Positions 1 to 8,001 are shown, counted from the stretch's first letter. The stretch is 34,433 nt of DNA from Chloroflexota bacterium (GCA_005889085.1 VBDS01000010.1:1-34433); one strand, 5' to 3'. Numbers and translations are program-made. Notes: generated by a model not told the origin, from the letters alone.

Positions 1-1
1 C

Positions 2-721
2 CTCGACGGGCGTGTCCTGCGTTTCGAGACGCAGGTCGACTGGCATGAGCGCCACAAGATGCTGAAGGTTGCATTCCCGGTCACGATCAGCTCTCCAAAA
101 GCGACGTACGAGGTTCAGTTCGGCCACGTGGAACGCCCAACTCATTGGGACACGCCGAAGGCACAGGCGATGTTCGAGGTTTGCGCGCAGCGATGGGCGC
201 ATCTCGGCGACGGCGATTATGGGGTCGCGCTGCTCAACGACTCGAAGCACGGCCACGACATTCACGGGTCGGTGATGCGCTTGTCACTCCTACGTGGGCC
301 GACACACCCCGATCCGATGGCGGATCAGGGGATGCACGCCTTCACCTATGCGCTGATGCCGCATCCCGGCGATTTCCGTCAAGCCGGTGTCATCCAGGCG
401 GCCGAAGATCTGAATTCCCCGCTGCGCGTCGTGCCCACCAACCTCCCGGCAGGGACATCGCGATCACTCGTTGAGGTCGACACGCCTCAGGTCGTGGTCG
501 AAGCGATCAAGCGAGCCGAAGACTCGGAGGCCGTGATCGTGCGGCTCTATGAAGCGTGGGGGAGAAGCTGCACGGCTCGCATCCGGACCACGTTGCCCGC
601 GTCGCGCGCCTTCCTGTGCGACGTCCTCGAGCGCAACATCGAAGCGGTTTCGGTGCAAGACGGCGTGATCGAGCTCGAGCTGAGTCCGTTCAAGATCCTG
701 ACCTTGAAGCTCGAGCCGTAA
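2..721 (+). CDS. Alpha-mannosidase, GH38, C-terminal part (cut by window start)
   Basis: The frame is open from base 2 and ends at TAG 721, so the start and catalytic domain lie outside the window. About 239 residues are visible. They match the C-terminal beta-sandwich of family GH38 alpha-mannosidases: an early FETQVDWHERHKMLKV segment, then FGHVERPTHWDT, then a GVALLNDSKHGHD segment and a LLRGPTHPDP segment, all typical of the region after the catalytic domain. GH38 enzymes remove alpha-mannose residues from mannans or glycoprotein-type glycans, usually in the cytoplasm in bacteria. The catalytic aspartate and zinc ligands cannot be checked here. It is followed 32 bases later by a small VOC gene on the same strand. 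Family assignment is firm; substrate is unknown. Confidence 0.9.
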   Translation, partial: LDGRVLRFETQVDWHERHKMLKVAFPVTISSPKATYEVQFGHVERPTHWDTPKAQAMFEVCAQRWAHLGDGDYGVALLNDSKHGHDIHGSVMRLSLLRGPTHPDPMADQGMHAFTYALMPHPGDFRQAGVIQAAEDLNSPLRVVPTNLPAGTSRSLVEVDTPQVVVEAIKRAEDSEAVIVRLYEAWGRSCTARIRTTLPASRAFLCDVLERNIEAVSVQDGVIELELSPFKILTLKLEP

Positions 722-753
722 CCGCAGAAGTACGGGGATCTCACAATTGATTC

Positions 754-1149
754 GTGAAGATCAAAGAGCTCCGTCTCGTTCTTACGATGGACGACCTTGA
801 CGCGGCGGTCGCGTTCTTTCGCGACACGCTGGGCCTGGAACAGGTGGCCGCGTTCGAAAACGATGGCGGACATGCGGTGCTTCTCGACGCGGGCCACGCG
901 ACGTTGGAGCTCTTTGACCGAACGCAGGCGCGCGCCGTCGACGATATCGAGGTCGGGCGTCGCGTCGCGGGCAAGGTCCGGGTTGCGTTTCAGGCGTCGG
1001 ACAGCGATACGGCTGCCCGCAATCTGGCAAATGTCGGAGCTGAGATTCTGGGCGGCCCGGTAACGACGCCGTGGGGTGACCGCAACGTCCGGCTGACCGG
1101 ACCGGAAGGGATTCAGCTGACGCTCTTCACTCCGAACCCGCAGACCTAG
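754..1149 (+). CDS. VOC (glyoxalase/bleomycin-resistance fold) family protein
   Basis: A 131-residue protein starting at GTG 754, the first start that keeps the conserved beta strand KIKELRLVLTMDDLDAAVAFF. The opening pattern, with F..DTLGLEQV following, is the classic first beta-alpha-beta-beta-beta module of vicinal oxygen chelate proteins. A second module follows (VAFQASDSDTAARNLANVGA, then WGDRNVRLTGPEG). Family members bind a metal and act as glyoxalases, dioxygenases or antibiotic-binding proteins. No specific substrate can be read from the sequence. Its stop lies 15 bases from the stop of the convergent acyl-CoA synthetase gene, with no clear terminator between them. Confidence 0.82.
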   Translation: MKIKELRLVLTMDDLDAAVAFFRDTLGLEQVAAFENDGGHAVLLDAGHATLELFDRTQARAVDDIEVGRRVAGKVRVAFQASDSDTAARNLANVGAEILGGPVTTPWGDRNVRLTGPEGIQLTLFTPNPQT

Positions 1150-1164
1150 GACCGGGGGCGAAAG

Positions 1165-2658
1165 CTAGTGGACCGCCCGCTCCTGCCCGCGCCAGTAGGG
1201 TGCCCGCAGGTCCTTCTTGAGGATCTTGCCGCTGGGATTGCGAGGAATCACGTCGACAAAGTCGACCGAGCGCGGACGCTTGAAGCCCGCGAGCCTTGAC
1301 TGGGACCACTCGATGAGCTCGTCCGCCGTGAGACCTGAGTCCGGTTTGCGAATCACGACGGCCTTGACCGCCTCACCCCACTTGTCGTCGGGGATCCCGA
1401 TGACGGCAACATCCGCGACCTCTGGATGCCCGGCAAGCAGCGCCTCGACCTCGGCGGGATAGATGTTCTCGCCGCCCGAGATGATCATGTCTTTGATCCG
1501 GTCTTTGATGTAGATGAACCCCTCACTGTCCATCGTTCCGGCGTCGCCGGTGTGGAACCAGCCATTGCGAATCGCCGCTTCGGTATCCCGCTCCTTGCCC
1601 CAGTAGCCGGCCATCGTGGCCGGTCCCCGGTAAACGATCTCGCCGATCTCGCCGTAGGGGACCTCGCGGTCATCGGCCCCGACCACCTTGAGCTCATGGC
1701 CGAAGCCAGAGCGGCCGCAGCTCAGAAAGCGCTCGCCGACGTGCTCCTCGTGCTGCAAGAACGTCACGGCTCCCGTTGTCTCGGTCAATCCGTAGACCTG
1801 TGTGAACCGGCAGCCGAAGATCTCGATCGACCGCTTCAACAGCTCGGGTGTGATCGGCGAGGCGCCGTACAGGATGTTCTTCAAGGCCGAGAAATCGGCG
1901 CCCCTGGCCTCTGGCAGCGAGGTGAGGAAGAGGAGTGCCGCGGGCACGAGGAAGGCGGTGTTGACTTTCTGCTCGACAATGACCCGCAAGATGTCCTGAG
2001 GCACGAACTCGCGAGTGATGACCGCAGTGCAGCCGGCGGACATCGCGCCGAGCGCCCAGCCGCAGCCGCCAATGTGGTACAGCGGCATCGCGACGAGGGA
2101 GCGGCCGTACTCATCGAGGCCTTTGATCTCCGTCAGCAGATTGCCGGTGAGGCCCAGGAGGTTGAGGTTGGTGAGCATCGCTCCCTTGGGGAGGCCGGTG
2201 GTGCCCGATGTGTAGAGCTGCCAGGTCACCTGGTCTTCGAGGTCCCGCCTCGGGTCGGCGCCGCCTTTCTCGCGTGGTAGCTCGGAATAATCAAGGACTC
2301 GGCATGACACCTGGTCGGCGTTCTGCCGTAGGTCACCGCTGACCACAAGTGCCTTGGGCTCGGCGTCGGCGACGACTGTAGCGACCTCATTCGAGGTGAG
2401 CCGCCAGTTGACCGGGCAGGCGACCGCGCCGGCTTTGTCCAGCGCAAAAAGGAGCTCGATGTAGTCGTCGGAGTTCTTGTCCAGGATGGCGACCCTGTCG
2501 CCCGGCTCGACGTTCAGCTCTCCGACCAATCCCGCCGCCAGCTCCGAGCTCGTGCGGTTCATCTCCGCCAGCGAGCGCTCCCTGCCCTGGTACCAGGTGA
2601 TCGGAAACTCCGGTCGTCTGCGCGCACGCCACCGCAGAACCTCGGCGATGGTACGCAC
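1165..2658 (-). CDS. Acyl-CoA synthetase / AMP-binding enzyme (ANL superfamily)
   Basis: A 497-residue, full-length member of the ANL adenylating enzymes, which activate a carboxylic acid with ATP and transfer it to CoA. The phosphate-binding motif YTSGTTGLPKGAML is at about residues 149-162. YGLTETTGAV (A5), YIKDRIKDMIISGGENIYPAEVE (A7/A8) and a C-terminal PSGKILKKDLR with the catalytic lysine follow in the usual order. It looks like the medium/long-chain or feruloyl-type ligase group; the acid is not determinable. The start taken is GTG 2658, with a purine-rich GGCGGAG rather far upstream. The Fur-family gene ends 43 bases upstream on the same strand, so cotranscription is possible but functionally unexplained. 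Confidence 0.9.
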   Translation of the reverse strand: MRTIAEVLRWRARRRPEFPITWYQGRERSLAEMNRTSSELAAGLVGELNVEPGDRVAILDKNSDDYIELLFALDKAGAVACPVNWRLTSNEVATVVADAEPKALVVSGDLRQNADQVSCRVLDYSELPREKGGADPRRDLEDQVTWQLYTSGTTGLPKGAMLTNLNLLGLTGNLLTEIKGLDEYGRSLVAMPLYHIGGCGWALGAMSAGCTAVITREFVPQDILRVIVEQKVNTAFLVPAALLFLTSLPEARGADFSALKNILYGASPITPELLKRSIEIFGCRFTQVYGLTETTGAVTFLQHEEHVGERFLSCGRSGFGHELKVVGADDREVPYGEIGEIVYRGPATMAGYWGKERDTEAAIRNGWFHTGDAGTMDSEGFIYIKDRIKDMIISGGENIYPAEVEALLAGHPEVADVAVIGIPDDKWGEAVKAVVIRKPDSGLTADELIEWSQSRLAGFKRPRSVDFVDVIPRNPSGKILKKDLRAPYWRGQERAVH

Positions 2659-2701
2659 GAAGCGATGTTAACTCCGCCGTTTCGCCTGTGACCTAGAGCG
2701 G

Positions 2702-3091
2702 TCAGGTGCGGGCGGCGGCGCACTCGCGGCACAGGCCGCCGAACACGACCGTGTGGCTGAGCACCTTGTAGCCGGTCAGGCTGTGCACCTGCGCTGCCGC
2801 GTCGTCCAGGACGCATACCGGCACCTCAGCGATGCGCCCGCAGCTGTCGCAGCGGATGTGCTCGTGATGGTCCTCCCGCAGCTCGAAGCGGGCGTGCCCG
2901 TCACCGAGGTCGATGCGGTCGATCAGGCCCTGCCGCTCGAACAGGCTCACGGCCCTGAAGACCGAAGAGTAGTCAGCGGAGCCGAGGGATGACCGCACCG
3001 TGTCGTGCAGCTCGTCGATCGACCACGCGTGGCGTTCCTGGATCTCGAATAGCCGGCGGACCTCGTCGGTCACCGGGCTCGGCCGGGGCAT
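2702..3091 (-). CDS. Fur-family metal-responsive repressor (Zur-like)
   Basis: A 129-residue protein starting at ATG 3091. The open frame continues further upstream, but residues before this point run through the intergenic repeats and the divergent ATPase gene and show no family similarity. An N-terminal winged helix (about residues 5-62, with SSVFRAVSLFERQGLIDRIDL) is followed by the dimerisation domain. That domain has the Fur-type HHEHIRCDSCG box (residues 75-85) and a second CxxC near the end (C121, C124), giving the four-cysteine structural zinc site. Its position back to back with a metal ABC transporter points to control of zinc or manganese uptake; the metal is inferred. A TATACT hexamer only 8 bases before the ATG would give a nearly leaderless message. 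Confidence 0.88.
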   Translation of the reverse strand: MPRPSPVTDEVRRLFEIQERHAWSIDELHDTVRSSLGSADYSSVFRAVSLFERQGLIDRIDLGDGHARFELREDHHEHIRCDSCGRIAEVPVCVLDDAAAQVHSLTGYKVLSHTVVFGGLCRECAAART

Positions 3092-3099
3092 CCGACACA

Positions 3100-3105
3100 A
3101 GTATA
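3100..3105 (-). promoter_or_regulatory. Candidate -10 element of the Fur-family gene
   Basis: TATACT on the minus strand ends 8 bases before the ATG at 3091. Transcription would begin about at 3093, almost at the start codon. No good -35 hexamer is found 17 bases upstream; that stretch is occupied by the 13-bp repeats. Confidence 0.4.
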
Positions 3106-3110
3106 GGCAG

Positions 3111-3162
3111 ATGCGCATTTGCCTTGCGCATTTAGCTTGTGCAATACTCTTGCGCATCTTGC
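3111..3162. repeat. Four tandem 13-bp repeats between Fur-family gene and metal ABC genes (candidate operator array)
   Basis: Four units begin at 3111, 3124, 3137 and 3150, exactly 13 bases apart. Each opens with (A/T)TGCGCA, except the third, which has TTGTGCA. TGCGCA is itself a palindrome. The array ends six bases before the ATPase start codon and covers the whole space between the divergent genes, where the family regulator would be expected to bind. A weak plus-strand promoter, TTGCCT (3119-3124), 18 bases, AATACT (3143-3148), lies inside it. The periodicity is seen directly; operator function is inferred. Confidence 0.6.
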
Positions 3163-3167
3163 AAGCG

Positions 3168-4001
3168 ATGCGCGACGAGGTTCGGCTGGTGGACAAGAAG
3201 CCAGATGGGCGGGCGACGGCCGCCGTTTTCGATCGGGCGGCGGTCCGGCTTGGCGGCAAGGTCGTCTGGCGCGACGTCAGCTTCGAAGTCGCGGGCGGTG
3301 AGTTTGTCGCGATCCTGGGCCCCAACGGCGCAGGTAAGTCGACCCTCCTCAAGGCCCTGCTCGGCATCGTGCCATTGACCGCAGGCAGCGTGAAGGTCTT
3401 CGGGCAGCCTGTTCGGCGCGGCAACGACGAGGTCGGCTATCTGCCACAGCGCCGCCGCTTCGACCCGGACTTGCGCATCCGCGCCATCGACCTGGTCCGC
3501 ATGGGGCTCGATGGCGGCCAATGGGGTGTGCCACTGCCGTCGAAGTCCAAGCAGGAGCGGGTGGAAGAGATGGTCGCGCTCGTTGGAGCGACCGGGTACG
3601 CTCAGCGGCCGGTCGGGGAGCTCTCAGGCGGCGAGCAGCAGCGGATCCTCATCGCGCAGGCGCTTGTGAGCGGCGCCCGCATGTTGATGCTCGACGAACC
3701 GCTGGAGAGCCTCGACCTGAACAACCAGCAGGCGATCTCGAACCTGATCCGGGGCATCTGCCAACGGCAGGGCGTCACGGTGCTGCTCGTCGCACACGAT
3801 GTCAATCCGATCCTTCCATTCGTCGACCGCGTCGTCTACGTCGCGGGTGGCCAGGTCGTGTGCGGCAAACCGGCGGACGTGATCCGGACCGAGACGCTGA
3901 CGCGACTGTACGGCGCGCCTGTGGAAGTGCTCACGACAAGCGACGGTCGCCTGGTCGTGGTCGGCCAGCACGAGCCGGTCAGCTATCACGCGGATCACTA
4001 G
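3168..4001 (+). CDS. Metal (Zn/Mn-type) ABC transporter ATP-binding protein
   Basis: A 277-residue ATPase with Walker A GPNGAGKST, signature LSGGEQQR, Walker B MLMLDEP and the switch histidine in VAHDVNPIL. The order and spacing match ZnuC/MntA-type subunits that drive uptake of zinc or manganese. ATG 3168 is chosen because homology begins soon after it (AAVFDRAAVRLGG). The frame is open further upstream, but only through the repeat array. It is the first gene of a four-gene operon and the next ATG follows its stop directly (TAG 3999-4001, ATG 4002). It diverges from the Fur-family gene, which probably represses it when metal is plentiful. Confidence 0.9.
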   Translation: MRDEVRLVDKKPDGRATAAVFDRAAVRLGGKVVWRDVSFEVAGGEFVAILGPNGAGKSTLLKALLGIVPLTAGSVKVFGQPVRRGNDEVGYLPQRRRFDPDLRIRAIDLVRMGLDGGQWGVPLPSKSKQERVEEMVALVGATGYAQRPVGELSGGEQQRILIAQALVSGARMLMLDEPLESLDLNNQQAISNLIRGICQRQGVTVLLVAHDVNPILPFVDRVVYVAGGQVVCGKPADVIRTETLTRLYGAPVEVLTTSDGRLVVVGQHEPVSYHADH

Positions 4002-4904
4002 ATGCCGCAGCAAGGCCCCTCTTGGGATCTCGTGGCCGACATCCAGCTGCTCCTGCAGTTTCACTTCATGCAGAACGCCTTCATCGCGGGCACTCTGGTC
4101 GCGCTTCTTGCCGGAGCGGCGGGGTACTTCGTCGTCCTGCGCGGCCAGAGCTTCGCAGCCCACATGCTTTCGCAGGTCGGGTTCCCTGGTGCCGCGGCGG
4201 GCGTCCTCCTCCACGTATCGCCAGTCCTCGGTCTCATCGTCTTTTGCCTGGCTGCCGCGCTCGGCATCGGATGGGCCGGCCGCGACCTCGACGCGGGCCA
4301 CCGCGCCGAATCGGCCGCCGTCGGATCAATCCTTGCCTTCTCGCTCGGCCTCGGGCTGTTGTTCTTCCGCCTGTACGCGGGCAGCGCCGCCGGCATCTAC
4401 AGCTTTCTCTTTGGAACCATCCTCGGGATCTCTGATCGAGACGTCCAGCTGACCCTTGTGGTCGCCGTCCTGAGCTTTGCCGCACTGGCCTTGATCGGCC
4501 GGCCGCTGGTCTTCGCCACAGTCGATCCCGACGTGGCCGAGGCGCGCGGCGTGAACGTCCAGATGCTGTCGATCGGTTTCCTGGTCGTCCTCGCTTTTGC
4601 CGTCGCAATAACCGTCCAGATAGTCGGCACGCTGTTGATCTTTGCCCTGCTCGTCGCGCCGGGGGCCTCGGCGCTGCAGCTGACCGCTCGCCCCGGCCGC
4701 GCGCTCGCGCTCAGCGTCGCCCTATCCCTCGCCTTCACCTGGCTCGGCCTGGCGTTGGCGTACTTCACCGACCTGCCGGTGGGATTCTTCATCACGTCGC
4801 TTGCGTTCGCCACCTATGTGCTGATTCGCGCGGCGAAGGGAGCAGCGCTCGTTCGTGGCGGAAGGTTGCGGTTCCGCGAGCCCTCGTTCGCGACGCCCAG
4901 CTGA
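4002..4904 (+). CDS. Metal ABC transporter permease (ABC-3 family), copy 1
   Basis: A 300-residue integral membrane protein with about eight hydrophobic segments, typical of ABC-3 (ZnuB/MntB-type) permeases. Diagnostic stretches are FMQNAFIAGTLVALLAGAAG near residue 25 and DPDVAEARGVNVQML in the cytoplasmic coupling region near residue 175. IVGTLLIFALLVAPGASA follows. It should pair with the ATPase upstream and the lipoprotein downstream to import a divalent metal. Its stop overlaps the next ATG as TGATG, suggesting coupled translation. It is clearly homologous to the next gene, so the channel is probably a heterodimer. Confidence 0.9.
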   Translation: MPQQGPSWDLVADIQLLLQFHFMQNAFIAGTLVALLAGAAGYFVVLRGQSFAAHMLSQVGFPGAAAGVLLHVSPVLGLIVFCLAAALGIGWAGRDLDAGHRAESAAVGSILAFSLGLGLLFFRLYAGSAAGIYSFLFGTILGISDRDVQLTLVVAVLSFAALALIGRPLVFATVDPDVAEARGVNVQMLSIGFLVVLAFAVAITVQIVGTLLIFALLVAPGASALQLTARPGRALALSVALSLAFTWLGLALAYFTDLPVGFFITSLAFATYVLIRAAKGAALVRGGRLRFREPSFATPS

Positions 4905-5728
4905 TGCAGCAGATGCTGGCGCTCGACTTCATGCGCAACGCGTTCCTTACAGGCGGCTGCATTGCGCTGGCCGCCGGCCTGGTGGGCTACTTCGTCGTCC
5001 TGCGCAACCAGGTGTTCACGGCCGACGCGCTCGGCCATGTCGCGTTCACCGGCAGCCTGGGCGGACTGCTTGCGGGGCTGAACCTTCTCATCGGCGTGTT
5101 CGGCAGCTGCATCGCGGTCGCGCTGGCGATCGGAACGCTCGGAGGCCGAGGTCGGGGCCGCGACATCGCCATCGGCACCGTCTTCGCCTGGGTTTTGGGA
5201 GTGGGCGTGCTCTTCCTGAGCCTGTACATCACCGCGCGCAGCGCCGCCACCGGCTCGGTTGGCGTGGGCGTGCTCTTTGGCTCCATCCTTGGACTGCAGC
5301 CGTTCCAGGTCGTAGTGGCTTCGATCACCGGGATCGCCACCTGCATCGTCACCCTGGTGGTTGCGCGTCCTCTGCTGTTCCTGAGCGTGGATCCTGACGT
5401 GGCGCTCGCTCGCGGCGTGCCGACACACGCGCTCACCGCGCTGTTTCTGGTCTTGCTCGCGGTGACGGTCGCGGAGTCGGTCCAGGCGGTCGGCGCACTG
5501 CTCATCTTCGGCTTGATGGTGACCCCGGCCGCCATCGCCCAGAACCTTTCGGCGCGACCCTGGCTCGGCATGGCGCTGTCGGCGTTGATCGCCCTCACCG
5601 TTGTCTGGGCCGGGCTGGTCCTGTCCTTCTACATCTCGTTCCCGACCAGCTTCTTCATCACTTCGCTCGCCTTCCTCGCCTACCTGGCGTCGCTGGCGGG
5701 CCGGCGAGTGGTCAGGAGGCTCGCATGA
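4904..5728 (+). CDS. Metal ABC transporter permease (ABC-3 family), copy 2
   Basis: A 274-residue ABC-3 permease paralogous to the preceding one. Shared landmarks are FMRNAFLTGGCIALAAGLVGYFVVLR near the N-terminus, SVDPDVALARGVPTHAL in the coupling loop, and AVGALLIFGLMVTPAA. Two distinct permeases in one operon imply a heterodimeric pore, as in several actinobacterial and streptococcal-type metal systems. The start ATG 4904 overlaps the previous stop; the stop TGA 5726-5728 overlaps the ATG of the lipoprotein gene as ATGA. Confidence 0.9.
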   Translation: MQQMLALDFMRNAFLTGGCIALAAGLVGYFVVLRNQVFTADALGHVAFTGSLGGLLAGLNLLIGVFGSCIAVALAIGTLGGRGRGRDIAIGTVFAWVLGVGVLFLSLYITARSAATGSVGVGVLFGSILGLQPFQVVVASITGIATCIVTLVVARPLLFLSVDPDVALARGVPTHALTALFLVLLAVTVAESVQAVGALLIFGLMVTPAAIAQNLSARPWLGMALSALIALTVVWAGLVLSFYISFPTSFFITSLAFLAYLASLAGRRVVRRLA

Positions 5729-6615
5729 GAAGGATCGTTTCGACGGTGGCCCTGGCGGTGGTGTTGGCCGCATGTGGTGTCAGCACCTCGCATGTCGACT
5801 TCGGCACTGGCAAGATCCAGGTCGTCGCGGCCGAAAACTTCTGGGGCAGCATCGCGTCGCAGGTCGGGGGCTCCCACGTCCAGGTGACCAGCATCATCGT
5901 CAACCCCGACACTGACCCTCACGCCTACGAGCCGACGCCATCCGACGCTCGCCTCATCGCCCAGGCTCAATACGTGATCGTCAACGGCGCCGGCTATGAC
6001 GCATGGGCGCCCAAGCTGCTCGACGCAAACCCCGCCTCCGGGCGCACCGTGTTGACCGTGGGCGACCTCTTCGGCAAGAAGGAGGGGGACAACCCGCACA
6101 TGTGGTACTCGCCGTCTTATGTCGACCAGGTCGTGGACCGGATGGGCTCGGACCTGGCCAAGATCGACTCGGCGGACGCATCGGCGATCACCCAGCAGGC
6201 GGCTCAGTACAAAAGCACCGGCTTGAAGGATTACCACGACACGGTTAGCGCGATCAAGGCGAAGTACTCCGGCTCCAGAGTCGGCGCGACAGAGAGCATC
6301 GCCGCCTACCTGGCGCATGGCACAGGGCTCAACCTGGTGACGCCATCCAGCTACCTCAAGTCGATCAGCGAAGGCACAGATCCGAGCGCAGCCGACAAGG
6401 CGGAGGTCCAGAACGAGATCGCGAGCCGATCGATCAAAGTCTTCATCTTCAACTCGCAGAACTCGACGCCGGACATCCAGGGCCTCGTCGACAAGGCAAC
6501 CGCCCAGGGAATCCCGGTCGTGAAGATCACCGAGACGCTCGCGCCGGCCACGGCGACATTCCAGGACTGGCAGACGGCGCAGCTCAAGGACCTGCTGCAC
6601 GCACTCGGCGGCTAG
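5725..6615 (+). CDS. Metal-binding lipoprotein of ABC transporter (TroA/ZnuA family)
   Basis: A 296-residue cluster A-I binding protein. The N-terminus is a lipoprotein signal with lipobox LAAC (Cys17), so it is membrane-anchored outside the cell. Metal-ligand landmarks of the family are the histidine in DPHAYEP (His66) and in NPHMWYSP (His125). An acidic residue in ATESIAAYL sits where a third ligand is usual, and an asparagine or aspartate in the final lobe may complete the site. There is no histidine-rich loop of the kind common in high-affinity ZnuA proteins, so zinc versus manganese is open. The C-terminal ETLAPATATFQDWQTAQL is typical of the family. It is the last gene of the uptake operon and its stop overlaps by 4 bases the stop of the convergent DUF302 gene. 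Confidence 0.9.
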   Translation: MRRIVSTVALAVVLAACGVSTSHVDFGTGKIQVVAAENFWGSIASQVGGSHVQVTSIIVNPDTDPHAYEPTPSDARLIAQAQYVIVNGAGYDAWAPKLLDANPASGRTVLTVGDLFGKKEGDNPHMWYSPSYVDQVVDRMGSDLAKIDSADASAITQQAAQYKSTGLKDYHDTVSAIKAKYSGSRVGATESIAAYLAHGTGLNLVTPSSYLKSISEGTDPSAADKAEVQNEIASRSIKVFIFNSQNSTPDIQGLVDKATAQGIPVVKITETLAPATATFQDWQTAQLKDLLHALGG

Positions 6616-6998
6616 CCCGCCGCGGCGGCCGCCAGGGATTCCACTGCCCCGATGTTCTGCAACAGCTCCGCGGGGAAGCCGTGCCGCTCGCGAAGATAGT
6701 CGGGGCTGTTGTACGAAACCCAGACCTTGCCCTCGCCGTCTTGCCAGACGAGGATCTTCAACGGAAGATCAATCGCAATGCTGGGAGCGGCGAGCATCAG
6801 CGGCGTCCCTGCCTTAGGGCTGCCGAAGATCAAGAGCCGGGTCGGCGGCATTTTGATTCCCACCTTCTCCGCTTCACCGCTGTGATCGACCAACGCGAAC
6901 AAGGTCAGCCCGCGTGACTGCAGGATGCCCTTCAGCCTGTCCACCGTCTGATCAACCGAGTGGTTGCTGACGCTATCTACGATTCCTTTGCCGGCCAT
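6612..6998 (-). CDS. DUF302 family protein
   Basis: A 128-residue protein beginning MAGKGIVDSVSNHSVDQTVDRLKGIL and containing LFALVDHSGEAEKVG and LLIFGSPKAGTPLM, the pattern of DUF302. This small cytoplasmic or periplasmic domain has no agreed biochemical role; metal or haem-related functions have been suggested for relatives. The start ATG 6998 has a good ribosome-binding site, GGGGAGG, 5 bases upstream (7010-7004). Notably, this start codon overlaps the divergent ATG at 6997, so its promoter must lie inside the neighbouring coding sequence. Confidence 0.85.
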   Translation of the reverse strand: MAGKGIVDSVSNHSVDQTVDRLKGILQSRGLTLFALVDHSGEAEKVGIKMPPTRLLIFGSPKAGTPLMLAAPSIAIDLPLKILVWQDGEGKVWVSYNSPDYLRERHGFPAELLQNIGAVESLAAAAAG

Positions 6999-7971
6999 GG
7001 AAACCTCCCCAACCAGGACGCCCGATCTCTATCCCGAAATCGAACCCTATGCCCACGGGATCCTCGATGTGGGCGACGGCTGCCAGATCTACTGGGAGAC
7101 CTGCGGCAATCCGTCCGGCAAACCGGCCGTGGTGGTTCATGGTGGACCTGGTTCAGGGTGCTCGCCGTGGTTTCGCCGGCTGTTCGATCCTAGCGCGTAT
7201 CGGATCGTCCTTTTCGACCAGCGCAACTGCGGTCGCAGCTTGCCCCACGCCGGCGACGCCACGACCGACCTCGCGGCCAACACGACGCAGCATCTGGTCC
7301 GGGACATGGATCTGCTTCGAGAGAAACTCGGCGTAGAGCGATGGCTCGTGCTCGGCGGTTCGTGGGGGAGCACGCTGAGCCTCGCCTACGCCGAAAGTCA
7401 CGCCGGGCGGGTGAGCGAGATGGTCCTCTTCGGCGTTACGACGGGCCGGCACAGCGAGCTCGATCGGGCGTTTCGTGGGGGCACCTCGCGGTTCTTTCCA
7501 GAAGCATGGACCGCACTCGTCGACGCGGTTCCATCGGCTTACCGCGACGGAGACGTCGTCGAGTCGTACGCCCGCTGGCTCGCCGATCGTGACCCCGGGC
7601 AGCGCCGTAGCGCCGCCCACGCGTGGTGCATGTGGGAGTCGGCCACGCCACACTGGCCGCCGAAGCTCGGACTGGACGAGCGGTTCGAAGACCCGGCCTA
7701 CGCGATGGCTTTTGCCCGCATCGTGACCAATTACGTGCGGCACGACCTTTTTCTAGAGGACGGAGTGCTGCTCCGAAACGCCGGGGTCCTCTCGGACATC
7801 CCGGGCGTCCTGATCAATGGCGAGTTCGACTTTCAGGCTCCCATCGCCAACGCGCGGGAGCTCAAACGCGTCTGGCCGCGCGCGTCCCTCGTGGTCGTTG
7901 ACGCAGCCGGCCATGCCGCGGACACGAGAACCGCGCGCGAGATCGTCCGCGCGACGGACGCCTTCGCCTAG
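6997..7971 (+). CDS. Proline iminopeptidase-like alpha/beta hydrolase
   Basis: A 324-residue alpha/beta-hydrolase of the prolyl aminopeptidase (peptidase S33) family, which removes N-terminal proline from peptides. The opening LYPEIEPYAHGILDVGDG and VHGGPGSGCSPWFRRLFDP are characteristic. The nucleophile is Ser122 in GGSWGS. The acid is probably Asp278 in GEFDFQAP and the histidine is His306 in AAGHAAD. The C-terminal part is slightly divergent from textbook Pip (GEFDF instead of GRYD), so the precise substrate is less certain. ATG 6997 matches the family start but overlaps the DUF302 start codon, and no Shine-Dalgarno is evident. An upstream in-frame start at 6964 lies inside DUF302. Confidence 0.85.
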   Translation: METSPTRTPDLYPEIEPYAHGILDVGDGCQIYWETCGNPSGKPAVVVHGGPGSGCSPWFRRLFDPSAYRIVLFDQRNCGRSLPHAGDATTDLAANTTQHLVRDMDLLREKLGVERWLVLGGSWGSTLSLAYAESHAGRVSEMVLFGVTTGRHSELDRAFRGGTSRFFPEAWTALVDAVPSAYRDGDVVESYARWLADRDPGQRRSAAHAWCMWESATPHWPPKLGLDERFEDPAYAMAFARIVTNYVRHDLFLEDGVLLRNAGVLSDIPGVLINGEFDFQAPIANARELKRVWPRASLVVVDAAGHAADTRTAREIVRATDAFA

Positions 7972-7976
7972 ATCTG

Positions 7977-8001
7977 GGCGCCGAAACAACTCGGTGGCGC
8001 C
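7977..8001. terminator. Imperfect hairpin between convergent genes (possible terminator)
   Basis: GGCG CCGA (7977-7984) can pair with TCGG and CGCC (7991-7994 and 7998-8001), with a 6-base loop and a 3-base bulge. It lies between the convergent hydrolase and kinase genes. There is no T-run, so it is only a weak candidate. Confidence 0.3.

Noticed and set aside
1150-1164. Terminator between the VOC and acyl-CoA synthetase genes
   Set aside because: Fifteen bases with no stem or T-run.
4814-5773. Long minus-strand frame opposite the second metal permease
   Set aside because: Gln/Arg/Glu-rich translation is the usual antisense image of a membrane protein gene.
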